A stretch of DNA of 64,000 bases from NCBI RefSeq assembly GCF_004570575.1, contig NZ_SPPD01000007.1:48825-112824 (forward strand), read 5' to 3'. Origin of the DNA: Streptococcus cuniculi. Lineage in GTDB: Bacteria > Bacillota > Bacilli > Lactobacillales > Streptococcaceae. Within the stretch, counting starts at the first letter, position 1. Every line of letters starts with the position of its first letter. Both the position numbers and the translations under genes were made by a program. Below, one piece after another: positions 30,069 through 36,876 of the stretch. The notes under the pieces are model-generated. The model made no database searches and was not told the origin of the DNA. It saw only the letters and a program-made list of their open reading frames with translations.

Positions 30069-30533
30069 ATGGCAAAACAACGCAGGGAACGAGTATTCAC
30101 TATCGACCGTCTTTATGAGATACAGGATATTCACGGAGAGTTGACACTCTCGGCTATTATGGAGGATTTGGATTTCCTATCCAGACGAGACATCACGCAA
30201 AAGCTGAACCGAATGAGGAGGGATGGAAATATCCACTACGACAAGGGCTATGAGAATATCAGAATTTTAGCCCCTCGGACGGTGAAAAACGATGTCGTTA
30301 TTAAGGACAACGAGCTAGGACGCTTGCAATCGTGGTTCTTAGTCCGTGACTTGTACGGCTTGGAAGAAGATTTGCAATCTGGCCAGCTGAAAGCAAGTGA
30401 TAGAGTTAAGGCTCGACAGTTGCGGTATAAGATTTTGAATAGCTTACAAAAGTCAGCAGTAGACTTTGCCAAACTCTACGAGGAGCAGGCAGATTTTACC
30501 CTACCATGGCAGGAGGTGACAGAAAATGGTTGA
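30069..30533 (+). CDS. Island protein with winged-helix-like N-terminus
   Basis: A protein of about 154 residues. The N-terminal 60 residues (FTIDRLYEIQDIHGELTLSAIMEDLDFLSRRDITQKLNRMRRDGNI) read like a winged helix-turn-helix. The rest is helical and charged. It is not a family I can name. ATG 30069 is chosen for its GAGGTACACA site; the frame is open upstream without a start that has a site. It ends 8 bases inside the next gene. Confidence 0.7.
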   Translation: MAKQRRERVFTIDRLYEIQDIHGELTLSAIMEDLDFLSRRDITQKLNRMRRDGNIHYDKGYENIRILAPRTVKNDVVIKDNELGRLQSWFLVRDLYGLEEDLQSGQLKASDRVKARQLRYKILNSLQKSAVDFAKLYEEQADFTLPWQEVTENG

Positions 30534-30711
30534 ACACCTACCAAGGCTCTATCAGCGATCAGTCAGCCTCATCAGTCAATACTGGCATGGGAAGATGACT
30601 AAAGAAGATTTCATAAAGTCCTTTCACCGCTTGGAAGATAGGATACATCATGAAATAGAGGTGAAAAATCGGCAACAAAAAAAAGGCATAGAGAGCGACC
30701 AAACTACCTAG
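30526..30711 (+). CDS. Small island protein, unknown
   Basis: A 61-residue basic protein (MVEHLPRLYQRSVSLISQYW). It begins with an AGGAGGTGACAGAAA site within the end of the previous gene, overlapping by 8 bases, so it is translationally coupled. Mostly helical with a C-terminal charged tail. No function can be assigned. Confidence 0.6.
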   Translation: MVEHLPRLYQRSVSLISQYWHGKMTKEDFIKSFHRLEDRIHHEIEVKNRQQKKGIESDQTT

Positions 30712-30735
30712 CCTTTGTACACTAACTAAAACACT

Positions 30736-30763
30736 ATCAGCAGGCAAGCCGTAAGGGTTTTAG
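30736..30763. repeat. 28-base island repeat, copy 2
   Basis: Matches 28259-28286 at 27 of 28 positions. Here CTAAAAC just upstream and GTTTTAG at its end are perfect 7-base complements, so a stem of 7 bp enclosing the conserved core is possible. It lies in the untranslated gap between 30711 and 30853. Confidence 0.6.
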
Positions 30764-30779
30764 TATTGATTTTATTATA

Positions 30780-30793
30780 TCACAAATTTGTGA
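30780..30793. promoter_or_regulatory. 14-bp palindrome between island gene blocks
   Basis: TCACAAATTTGTGA is a perfect palindrome in the gap before the 30853 gene. Its half-sites (TCAC, GTGA) are those of the switch operators in the reverse order. A regulator site is possible. Confidence 0.4.
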
Positions 30794-30852
30794 ACTATGC
30801 TACCGCAGAAAAATGATTGGATAGTAAAAGCCAAAAGAAGAGGAAAAAGAAT

Positions 30853-31071
30853 ATGACGCAACAATCACCCGTACAGGAAATATTAATTGAACTGAATGTA
30901 ATTAAAAATGCACTTGGGTATGTATTAGATTATTTAGAAGTATCTATTGACACACCAGAACGCGTGCAGAGCTATTTATTAAGTCGAGATGAGACACACA
31001 CATTGGCCTTTCTAGCATTTAATAACTTACATCATTTAGTTGAAACAGAGTGGAATAAGGGGAAAGAATGA
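30853..31071 (+). CDS. Small island protein, unknown
   Basis: A protein of about 72 residues starting MTQQSPVQEILIELNVIKNAL. ATG 30853 has a GAGGAAAAAGA site; an upstream in-frame TTG (30817) has none. It is predicted to be helical and acidic. It shares features with the next two small proteins (an early helix, a central hydrophobic stretch, a late His/Leu-rich helix) and may be a divergent paralogue of the 31068 product. Stop and next start overlap as ATGA. Confidence 0.6.
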   Translation: MTQQSPVQEILIELNVIKNALGYVLDYLEVSIDTPERVQSYLLSRDETHTLAFLAFNNLHHLVETEWNKGKE

Positions 31072-31280
31072 AGACTACAGATAAAATCATTCACCAGTAC
31101 GAAAGCCTTGCTATAGATATTACTGTACCTATTAGCGCTCTTAATATCGTTTTAGATTGGCTATTCTCTCGTAATATAGAACCTTATACTGATTTAGTTG
31201 CACTTGCAATCAATGACCTACAAAGACTTTCAGATAAACATAGCAAATACATACAGGAGGAATTATACAATGACAAATGA
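31068..31280 (+). CDS. Small island protein, unknown
   Basis: A 70-residue protein (MKTTDKIIHQYESLAIDITVPISALNIVLDWLFS). It overlaps the upstream gene by 4 bases and the downstream one by 11. Its plan resembles the upstream 72-residue protein: NxxLDWLFSRNIEPYTDLVALAINDLQRL against NALGYVLDYLEVSI and TLAFLAFNNLHHL. Function unknown. Confidence 0.6.
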   Translation: MKTTDKIIHQYESLAIDITVPISALNIVLDWLFSRNIEPYTDLVALAINDLQRLSDKHSKYIQEELYNDK

Positions 31281-31509
31281 AGAACTGAATGAAACGATTA
31301 CTGAGCTTATGGTGGTTGCAGATAGCTTGAGATTTCACCAAGTTAGCGCTGACGCAGTGTACAGTATAAGTTCTTTTAACAGAGAGCGATTTTGCTACCA
31401 CGCAAAAGACTATATGGACATTGCTGTTGAGACATTAAAGAATGACATAAACTTTTTAGAAAAAATTATCAATAGATTACAGAAAGCGAGGGACAACTAT
31501 GATAGATGA
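31270..31509 (+). CDS. Small island protein, unknown
   Basis: A 79-residue protein (MTNEELNETITELMVVADSLRFHQ). The start is set by AGGAGGAATTATACA upstream of ATG 31270. Helical, with a C-terminal heptad-like stretch (DINFLEKIINRLQKARD) that may be coiled coil. It overlaps the next gene by 11 bases. Confidence 0.6.
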   Translation: MTNEELNETITELMVVADSLRFHQVSADAVYSISSFNRERFCYHAKDYMDIAVETLKNDINFLEKIINRLQKARDNYDR

Positions 31510-31693
31510 AATCAACCTACCAATGGAACAGAAGCTAGCTTTGGTGATTGTCCTAGCAATCGTGAACATCTTCCTATGGTGCAATCTGGGCTATTTTCAG
31601 CTTGAAACGAAGCCAGAGGGTAAAGATACTAGGAAGCTACAAAACGCCAACTACGGGGCTTATATTCAAGCTCAAGGGCGATATTACAATTAG
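31499..31693 (+). CDS. Small single-pass membrane protein
   Basis: A 64-residue protein with one hydrophobic helix at about residues 12-32 (LALVIVLAIVNIFLWCNLGYF). The short N-terminus is acidic and the C-terminus polar. It overlaps the preceding gene. The function is unknown; a membrane peptide in a satellite could act in exclusion or phage interference, but nothing in the sequence shows that. Confidence 0.55.
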   Translation: MIDEINLPMEQKLALVIVLAIVNIFLWCNLGYFQLETKPEGKDTRKLQNANYGAYIQAQGRYYN

Positions 31694-31704
31694 GAGGGGC
31701 TAGT

Positions 31705-31983
31705 ATGAGCGGTATTTTTAGCACAGGTTATGAACAACGGCTACTAGAGCAGAACCTTTCAGCGGTCAATACTTTTCTGGAACACTACAACAAGCCAAAG
31801 CCCCGCATATTGGGCTTGATAACACTTCCAGAACTAAAAGAGGATTTGAAAATAAGCTATAGCACTATACAACGTTGGGAAAAAGCGGGTTTGAAACGCT
31901 ATGAACCACCAATAGAAGACGGTCGGACTGTTTTTTATAAAATCACTGATGTTTTGATATTTTTGGGGGTGGACAATGTATGA
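31705..31983 (+). CDS. MerR-like HTH protein
   Basis: A 92-residue protein. The C-terminal half has the MerR/excisionase form: TLPELKEDLKISYSTIQRWEKAGLKR, then a DGRTVFYKITDVLIFLG wing. Such proteins act as excisionases or activators in Gram-positive mobile elements. The site is AGGAGGGG. It overlaps the next gene by 8 bases and lies just before the replication genes. Confidence 0.7.
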   Translation: MSGIFSTGYEQRLLEQNLSAVNTFLEHYNKPKPRILGLITLPELKEDLKISYSTIQRWEKAGLKRYEPPIEDGRTVFYKITDVLIFLGVDNV

Positions 31984-32491
31984 TGTATTAGAATTGACCC
32001 TGCACAAGGACAAACTCAACTTTTTTGGATTTTTGAAGAACAATCCAACTAGAACGCTACGAAATGGCGAGTACTACAAATTCATCTACCTGCAACCATT
32101 GGAGGTAGGGCTGGCTAATTTTAGTTATAGAGGTATTACAGTCAAAATCGTAGACCAGGTAAAGGAAGAACATTGGCAGCTAGTCAGAGATTTACCGATT
32201 GCAGTCGCAGGCGTTGACCTTATAGAGGTACTGGAGGATTTGGAAATCCATAGGCTAGAACAAGCACGGCAGGGGCAAGGGCTGGAGTTGAGCGGTTGGG
32301 TATTTGACACAATTACCAACGGGCTTTTTACGGAGCAGGAGACGGCGTACTTTATCCGTATCATGTTCCTACATGGCTACGACTTTGACCAGCTTATCAG
32401 CCTATTCAGTGCTATTGTCAAGCGGATAGATTTAGCGGGCTATTTCTTAACAACCGCAAGAAAAATTTATAAGGGGGTAGAATTTGGATAG
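31976..32491 (+). CDS. Replication-module protein, unknown
   Basis: A 171-residue protein directly upstream of the VapE-type NTPase and overlapping it by 8 bases. In related satellites and phages this slot often holds a primase-polymerase. This protein is far too short for one and no primase motif is visible. The N-terminal 90 residues look like a beta-rich fold; the C-terminal part (EQETAYFIRIMFLHGYDFDQLISLFSAIVKRI) is helical and could resemble a primase C-terminal helical domain. The GGGGGTGG site sets the start. Confidence 0.65.
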   Translation: MYDVLELTLHKDKLNFFGFLKNNPTRTLRNGEYYKFIYLQPLEVGLANFSYRGITVKIVDQVKEEHWQLVRDLPIAVAGVDLIEVLEDLEIHRLEQARQGQGLELSGWVFDTITNGLFTEQETAYFIRIMFLHGYDFDQLISLFSAIVKRIDLAGYFLTTARKIYKGVEFG

Positions 32492-33902
32492 AAAAGAAAT
32501 TGTGGATACGATTATCAAGCAAGATGAAGCCACTCATACAACACCAGAACCAGCTTATCAAGAAGTTCTACCTGCTTTTCGAACCTTTGGCAAGTCCAAG
32601 ATACCAGCTAGAAGCCCCTATAATGTCATATTGGTATTTGAACAGTATCAAAGTATTTCTAAAGGGGTAAAGTACAATGCCTTTTCAAAGACCATTGAAA
32701 AGACCAAGGCAACGCCATGGGGGACAGATAAGGGCTTCTGGAGTGAAGAGGACACGAAGCTATCTATTGCCTTTATCGATGAGAAATACGGCTTTGCACC
32801 GACCCGTGACAATGTAGAAATTGCTATCCTAAAGGTCGCAAAAGAAAATACTTATCACCCAGTCAAAGACCGCATAGAGTTGCAAAAGTGGGACGGAGAA
32901 AGGAGAGCTGAGCGGTATTTTATTGACTTGCTAGGCTGTCCGGATACCAGCTACGTCCGTGAAGTAACACGGCTTTGGCTGACGGGGTTAGTTGCCCGTA
33001 TTTATCGACCGGGTATCAAGTTTGAAATCGTGCCAATTTTGACAGGGGGGCAGGGACTGGGTAAAAGTACAGCTACCAAGCGCCTACTGCCAGAATTTCA
33101 CTCCGATAGTGTCCGAAAGTTCGGGGATAATACTGAAGACTACCGAATCTTACAGAATAATGCCGTCATTGAGTTTGGAGAGCTAAAAGGATTTAAAAAA
33201 ACAGCCATAGAAGCGGTTAAAAATTTCATCAGCGCTTCCAGTGACGATATACGGGCGCTTTACAGCAAAAGAACAGAAAAAGTAGACCGCCATTGTGTCT
33301 TTATCGGGACATCAAACGCTAAGGGGTTTCTGAAAGATGAGGGCAAGGAGCGCCGTTTTTATCCTATTCAGTGTGGGGTCAATGATGTAGCCTGTCACCC
33401 CATGGAAAAAGAGGAGAAATACTTTTTACAGGTACTAGCTGAGGCTAAGACTTGGTACGATGAGGGGCAGACCTTGACCCTATCCAAGGAACTGGAGGAG
33501 AAACTAGAACACATACAGGAAGCCTACAAGGTGGAAGATCCAGAGAAAGAGGCCATCTTGGAGTATTTGGGTTATTTCTATCCACCCATGGACTGGTACG
33601 AGCTATCCCCGTACGAACGTAGGCAGTATTTTTTAAAACACTTACAAGAGCCACTAGATGACCAGCAAAACTATAAAGATTATCCCTTACATTTTGGAGA
33701 TGTACAACTTGAAGTCACTAGCCCTAATGAAATTGCTTACGTTGTATTCAATGATAATCAAAACAAGGGCAGAGGGGGGCGCTATAGTCAAAAGGCTAGA
33801 GATGTACTAGATAACCACAGGGAATGGGAACGAGCAGAAATTCAAAAAAGGCTATGGAAAAAAGGGACACCTACTACCTACTATTTTAGAAAAAAATACT
33901 AA
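32484..33902 (+). CDS. VapE/VirE-family replication NTPase
   Basis: A 472-residue protein of the virulence-associated E family. It has Walker A TGGQGLGKSTATKR (about residues 187-200), a Walker B region NNAVIEFGEL (225-234), the sensor region FISASSDDIRALYSKR and FIGTSNAKGFLKDEGKERRFYPIQ. Members are AAA-type helicase-like NTPases that replicate phages and satellites, usually paired with a primase. The start is TTG at 32484 behind AAGGGGGT. A CTACA-rich noncoding stretch follows directly, a likely origin. Confidence 0.9.
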   Translation: MDRKEIVDTIIKQDEATHTTPEPAYQEVLPAFRTFGKSKIPARSPYNVILVFEQYQSISKGVKYNAFSKTIEKTKATPWGTDKGFWSEEDTKLSIAFIDEKYGFAPTRDNVEIAILKVAKENTYHPVKDRIELQKWDGERRAERYFIDLLGCPDTSYVREVTRLWLTGLVARIYRPGIKFEIVPILTGGQGLGKSTATKRLLPEFHSDSVRKFGDNTEDYRILQNNAVIEFGELKGFKKTAIEAVKNFISASSDDIRALYSKRTEKVDRHCVFIGTSNAKGFLKDEGKERRFYPIQCGVNDVACHPMEKEEKYFLQVLAEAKTWYDEGQTLTLSKELEEKLEHIQEAYKVEDPEKEAILEYLGYFYPPMDWYELSPYERRQYFLKHLQEPLDDQQNYKDYPLHFGDVQLEVTSPNEIAYVVFNDNQNKGRGGRYSQKARDVLDNHREWERAEIQKRLWKKGTPTTYYFRKKY

Positions 33903-34191
33903 TACTACAATCCCTACAGATATTCTACAAAATTCCTACAATCGAAAAAGTCAAGTATATCAAGGCTTTTACTCTATATTGTAGAATAAGTAGATATATA
34001 AACAGTATAAATAATATATAGAGAGCTTAGAAACAGGGGCTTGTTCTGTAGAAAGTTAGTTTACTTGATTTATCCCTACATCACCTACAAAACTAACCAA
34101 ATCCCTTGGGAGAGTAAGAAAGAGCCTTCGTAGGGTACCTCCCTTTCTAAAAACTCGGAGCACCTACAAAACTACAAAAAGGAGAAAACAC
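33903..34191. other. Candidate replication origin of the island
   Basis: This 289-base noncoding stretch follows the VapE gene and contains many CTACA elements: 33905, 33914, 33925, 33936 and two longer direct repeats (CACCTACAAAACTA at 34082-34095 and 34161-34174). A near-palindrome TATTGTAGAATA lies near 33999, and a very AT-rich part (about 34000-34025) could be an unwinding region. In SaPI-type satellites the origin with iterons lies next to the replication gene. No ORF is seen here. Confidence 0.6.
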
Positions 34192-34437
34192 ATGGCATAC
34201 AAACACGTAAAAATGAACCGCTACCACTATCAGACGGGAGCTAAGAACTTTGACACTATCGATAGAATCAAACTAGGCATACAGGGCTACATTATCGGCT
34301 TATATCCCCAGCCAGACGTTGAAATCACGATGACTAAACCACCTACAGGGTGGCGACTGGTTGCGGAGTATGAAGCAGATAGGGACTTAACCGAGAACTT
34401 GGAGAGAATCGCAAATACTTACAAGAAAAATAAATAA
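34192..34437 (+). CDS. Small island protein, tandem paralogue 1
   Basis: An 81-residue protein (MAYKHVKMNRYHYQTGAKNF). Its core IKLGIQGYIIGLYPQPDVEI, then GWRLVAEYEADRDLTENLERIA aligns with the next gene product (AIIGYLVGTFKDPQYQVTY, VTYQHRLNLNSVFERIA). Predicted helix-beta-beta-helix fold. The site is AAAAAGGAGAAAACAC. Function unknown; no motif of a known inhibitor is visible. Confidence 0.65.
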   Translation: MAYKHVKMNRYHYQTGAKNFDTIDRIKLGIQGYIIGLYPQPDVEITMTKPPTGWRLVAEYEADRDLTENLERIANTYKKNK

Positions 34438-34448
34438 GGAGTATGAAC

Positions 34449-34685
34449 ATGACAGTACGGCACTATTACCGAGAATTTCAATTCGTGGCAGATATGCTGG
34501 CTTGTAAGCATGCCATTATCGGCTATCTGGTCGGTACATTTAAAGACCCGCAATACCAGGTTACCTACCGCAAGGGTCAGCTATCGGTCACGTATCAGCA
34601 CAGGCTCAATCTGAACAGTGTTTTTGAGAGGATAGCTGAAGCCTGCGATACATCAAAAAATACAAGTAAAGTAAGACGATTTTAG
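34449..34685 (+). CDS. Small island protein, tandem paralogue 2
   Basis: A protein of about 78 residues, similar in plan to its neighbour: the GYxxGxxxxPxxxVT core and the N-x-x-x-ERIA end are shared. ATG 34449 is preferred over 34443 because AAGGAG needs the extra spacing. It starts 12 bases after the preceding stop. Function unknown. Confidence 0.65.
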   Translation: MTVRHYYREFQFVADMLACKHAIIGYLVGTFKDPQYQVTYRKGQLSVTYQHRLNLNSVFERIAEACDTSKNTSKVRRF

Positions 34686-34691
34686 TCATAT

Positions 34692-34703
34692 ATTTAACAT
34701 ATC
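34692..34703. repeat. GATATGTTAAAT motif, inverted copy
   Basis: ATTTAACATATC is the exact reverse complement of GATATGTTAAAT at 34794-34805; a one-mismatch copy GATATGTTACAT is at 36304-36315. All three are in noncoding gaps, which suggests a regulator site. Confidence 0.45.
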
Positions 34704-34793
34704 GAGAAAATGTAAATTGAAAAACAAGAAAATACGATTATTCCTTGATAGGTAAGGGATTAAATAGGGTGTTCCAAATTTAACACAATCTAA

Positions 34794-34805
34794 GATATGT
34801 TAAAT
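34794..34805. repeat. GATATGTTAAAT motif, direct copy
   Basis: GATATGTTAAAT, preceded by TAA and followed by TCAA, lies 28 bases before the 34833 gene. The wider TAAGATATGTTA-ATTCAA context is shared with 36301-36318. Confidence 0.45.
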
Positions 34806-34832
34806 TCAATAGATAGAAAAATGGGGTAAAAT

Positions 34833-35003
34833 ATGGAAAAAGAAAGCAAAAACTTGCAGCCATTTTTAGATGATAATTTTGTTATTTTTCAAGAAAATGA
34901 TATAATAGGTATGAAGAAATTGCCAGCCTACGGCAGTCTGATTTTTACAGTACAAGATAGTAAAATTGTTCAAATTGAGACACGGCAAAAAGAAAAAATA
35001 TAG
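34833..35003 (+). CDS. Small XtrA/YqaO-like (DUF2292-type) protein
   Basis: A 56-residue ORF starting MEKESKNLQPFLDDNF. The C-terminal half LPAYGSLIFTVQDSKIVQIE matches the pattern of small phage proteins of the XtrA/YqaO and YezD type (GSxxxxVQDGKVVQIE). Function of that family is unknown. The ribosome binding site is weak (GGGG). A terminator follows 17 bases after the stop. Confidence 0.6.
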   Translation: MEKESKNLQPFLDDNFVIFQENDIIGMKKLPAYGSLIFTVQDSKIVQIETRQKEKI

Positions 35004-35019
35004 CTGACTGGAAAACCAG

Positions 35020-35066
35020 AGGCACGATAATTGAGTTTTAACATCTCTTTGTCGTGTCTCTTTTTC
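35020..35066 (+). terminator. Terminator after the XtrA-like gene
   Basis: AGGCACGATAA and TTGTCGTGTCT pair over 11 positions (two G-U) around an 18-base loop, followed by CUUUUUC. It would separate the replication block from the genes at 35169-36172. Confidence 0.7.
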
Positions 35067-35168
35067 TGTCTTAGAAAGGAATATATGAAATATCAAGTAC
35101 AGGCTAGAGATAAGCCTTAAATGTCACTATCTGAAACTAAAACATTACTGACATAAAGGAGTAGAGAC

Positions 35169-35744
35169 GTGAAAACATTACAAGAAATCAAAAAAGACTT
35201 ATCAGCACTTAAAGAACAAAATTTTGTAGATATTGCACACTGTCAATCAGAGATTGAAAAGAGTGATACTAAGATTGCTGTAGCTAGACAAAAGCTATTA
35301 AAAGCTCAAGAAGACGTAGACGCCAAAGCCTACAACGAGGCCAAGGACGAGTTATGGACTGCCCAAAATACAAAAGAAATGCTTGTGGAACAATTGAATA
35401 AACTGACACAAGAACCACTTATGCCAATTAATGAGTATAGACAGTTGGTCAAAGAAGTACATGAACAGCACAAGAAAACACAAAGAGGATTTTTTACAGA
35501 AGCCAAGTCCGTTCTGCCAAAACTAGAGAATATTCGTGAGAAGGCACGAGCAGAGTATGAGGACTGTAGTGAGGTTTTAAAAATCTTAAAAGTTATTATA
35601 AGCAAGGATAGGGAAGAATATACCAAGACGGAGATAGGGCATGTTGACTCGGATTTGCTTAATATGGAACCACATACAGATAAATATTTCCCACTCACGT
35701 TTGATCGTATCAAGGAAATCATGCATCAGGGAGTATCATTATGA
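35169..35744 (+). CDS. Coiled-coil island protein, unknown
   Basis: A 191-residue highly charged protein. Residues 1-75 and 90-150 are long helices with heptad-like spacing (LQEIKKDLSALKEQNFVDIAHCQSEIEKSDTKI), probably coiled coils. The last 40 residues are non-helical. The start is GTG 35169 behind AAAGGAG. The stop overlaps the next start as ATGA, so the two proteins are made together. Confidence 0.65.
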   Translation: MKTLQEIKKDLSALKEQNFVDIAHCQSEIEKSDTKIAVARQKLLKAQEDVDAKAYNEAKDELWTAQNTKEMLVEQLNKLTQEPLMPINEYRQLVKEVHEQHKKTQRGFFTEAKSVLPKLENIREKARAEYEDCSEVLKILKVIISKDREEYTKTEIGHVDSDLLNMEPHTDKYFPLTFDRIKEIMHQGVSL

Positions 35745-36172
35745 ATAAAGAGATGAAACAGTATTATAAAGAATTCGGGGAGGCTATAAAAAAATCCGCC
35801 ACCCAATGTCAAAATACCCCTACCCAACAAACTCCCAAAGCGCAGACCCCCTATAGTTGGTACGATGAACTAAAGGCAGGAGCTGCAAGAAACCAAGAAG
35901 AAAAAGAGCGGCGTTTCGGAGAACAAATGGCAGTAATCAGAAAAAAGTCTGCCGATAAACAAAGAAGAGACCAGAAACTTTTTTATCAAGCTTTAGAGAA
36001 GTCGCACAATAAAAACGTGGTCAAGCGTGAAGAAGAGATTGAACAGGCAAAGGCAGAAACTACTAGACAGATTGAACAAGACTTTGAACGGAAGCATAAT
36101 ATATACAGTGAGAAGACTAAGAATAGTTACAGAAGTCTTATCAATGGAATTTCTAAACAGTTGAAAAAATAA
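35741..36172 (+). CDS. Charged coiled-coil island protein, unknown
   Basis: A 143-residue protein rich in Lys, Glu, Gln and Arg. A disordered Pro/Gln/Thr segment (about residues 22-38) precedes long helices (EEKERRFGEQMAVIRKKSADKQRRDQ, then REEEIEQAKAETTRQIEQDFERKH). It is coupled to the upstream gene. Its plan resembles phage scaffold-like helical proteins, but there is no motif evidence. A strong terminator follows. Confidence 0.65.
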   Translation: MNKEMKQYYKEFGEAIKKSATQCQNTPTQQTPKAQTPYSWYDELKAGAARNQEEKERRFGEQMAVIRKKSADKQRRDQKLFYQALEKSHNKNVVKREEEIEQAKAETTRQIEQDFERKHNIYSEKTKNSYRSLINGISKQLKK

Positions 36173-36198
36173 TTGAAAAAATGAGTTGATACTCTATC

Positions 36199-36236
36199 GA
36201 AAGTAACATAACAAAAAAATGTTACTTTCATTTTTT
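36199..36236 (+). terminator. Terminator of the coiled-coil pair
   Basis: GAAAGTAACAT / ATGTTACTTTC is a perfect 11-bp stem with a 9-base loop, followed by AUUUUUU. Confidence 0.85.
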
Positions 36237-36481
36237 AAGAAAGAGCTTAGAGCGTTGGAAATACTAGGAATTTAAAGATAGTATCGAACGTAACAGAATG
36301 TAAGATATGTTACATTCAAAGAGTAAAAAATACTCTCTTTATGTGAGGAGATGAAAAATTAAAAATCTTGAAGTGTTATTAGGTAGAGGGGGCTACTCCC
36401 CTCCCCATGGTAATTTCCGAGGTTCACGCCGTCACTGTACATTTTTTCATGCGTGCGAGAAACAAAAAGGAGACTAAAAAA
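36237..36481. other. Noncoding gap of the island
   Basis: No gene is visible between the terminator at 36236 and the zinc-ribbon gene. It holds the 8-base inverted repeat GAATGTAA / TTACATTC (about 36296-36317), which includes the GATATGTTACAT motif copy, and a C-rich stretch near 36390-36410. A promoter for the next gene is probable but I cannot place it firmly. Confidence 0.4.
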
Positions 36482-36703
36482 ATGAAAAAGAGGTGTATCA
36501 AGTGTCATCAAGAAAAAGAATTGAATGAAACGAACTTTCCTAAAAAGAAAAACAGTAAGACAGGTTTCGATAGCCGTTGCAAGGATTGTCGTAGACAAAT
36601 GGATAAACAGCGCTACGAAGCTAAACGAGATAAAATATTGGAACAGAAGAAGCGGTATTATCAACGCCGAAAAATCCGAAAGAAAATAGAGTTGATGAAC
36701 TAA
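36482..36703 (+). CDS. Small zinc-ribbon protein
   Basis: A 73-residue protein with two CxxC pairs: CIKCHQEK near the start and CKDCRRQ about 20 residues later, followed by a basic helix (DKQRYEAKRDKILEQKKRYYQRRKIRKK). This matches the zinc-binding N-terminus of phage HNH-type proteins, but the HNH catalytic part is absent. It may bind nucleic acid. ATG 36482 has AAAGGAG at the right distance; the upstream in-frame codons have none. Confidence 0.7.
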   Translation: MKKRCIKCHQEKELNETNFPKKKNSKTGFDSRCKDCRRQMDKQRYEAKRDKILEQKKRYYQRRKIRKKIELMN

Positions 36704-36843
36704 GAAAGATGATAAGGTTTGCCAAGTAAACAAAAAAGAGTAGCTGAAACGCCACTCTCTATATGGATTTGACAGTATGTCTTTAGAATTAGAAAAGTAA
36801 AGGAGATATCACAATATTAGCATGAGCGGGAAAAAAGGTCAAT

Positions 36844-36876
36844 AATGAATGTGGAAAGTAGTAAAAGAAAATGGTA
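36844..36876 (+). CDS. 10-codon leader ORF of the ArpU-like gene
   Basis: ATG 36844, with AAAGGT 6 bases upstream, encodes MNVESSKRKW and stops at a TAG that overlaps the ATG of the next gene (AAATGGTAG). The ArpU-like gene has no good ribosome binding site of its own, so translation of this short frame may deliver ribosomes to it. Confidence 0.4.

Noticed and set aside
28259..30763. CRISPR array from the repeated 28-base element
   Set aside because: Only two full copies, 2.4 kb apart, with genes between them and no spacers or cas genes.
34002..34025. Gene or tRNA in the gap after the VapE gene
   Set aside because: No frame with a site and no cloverleaf; only AT-rich DNA and CTACA repeats.
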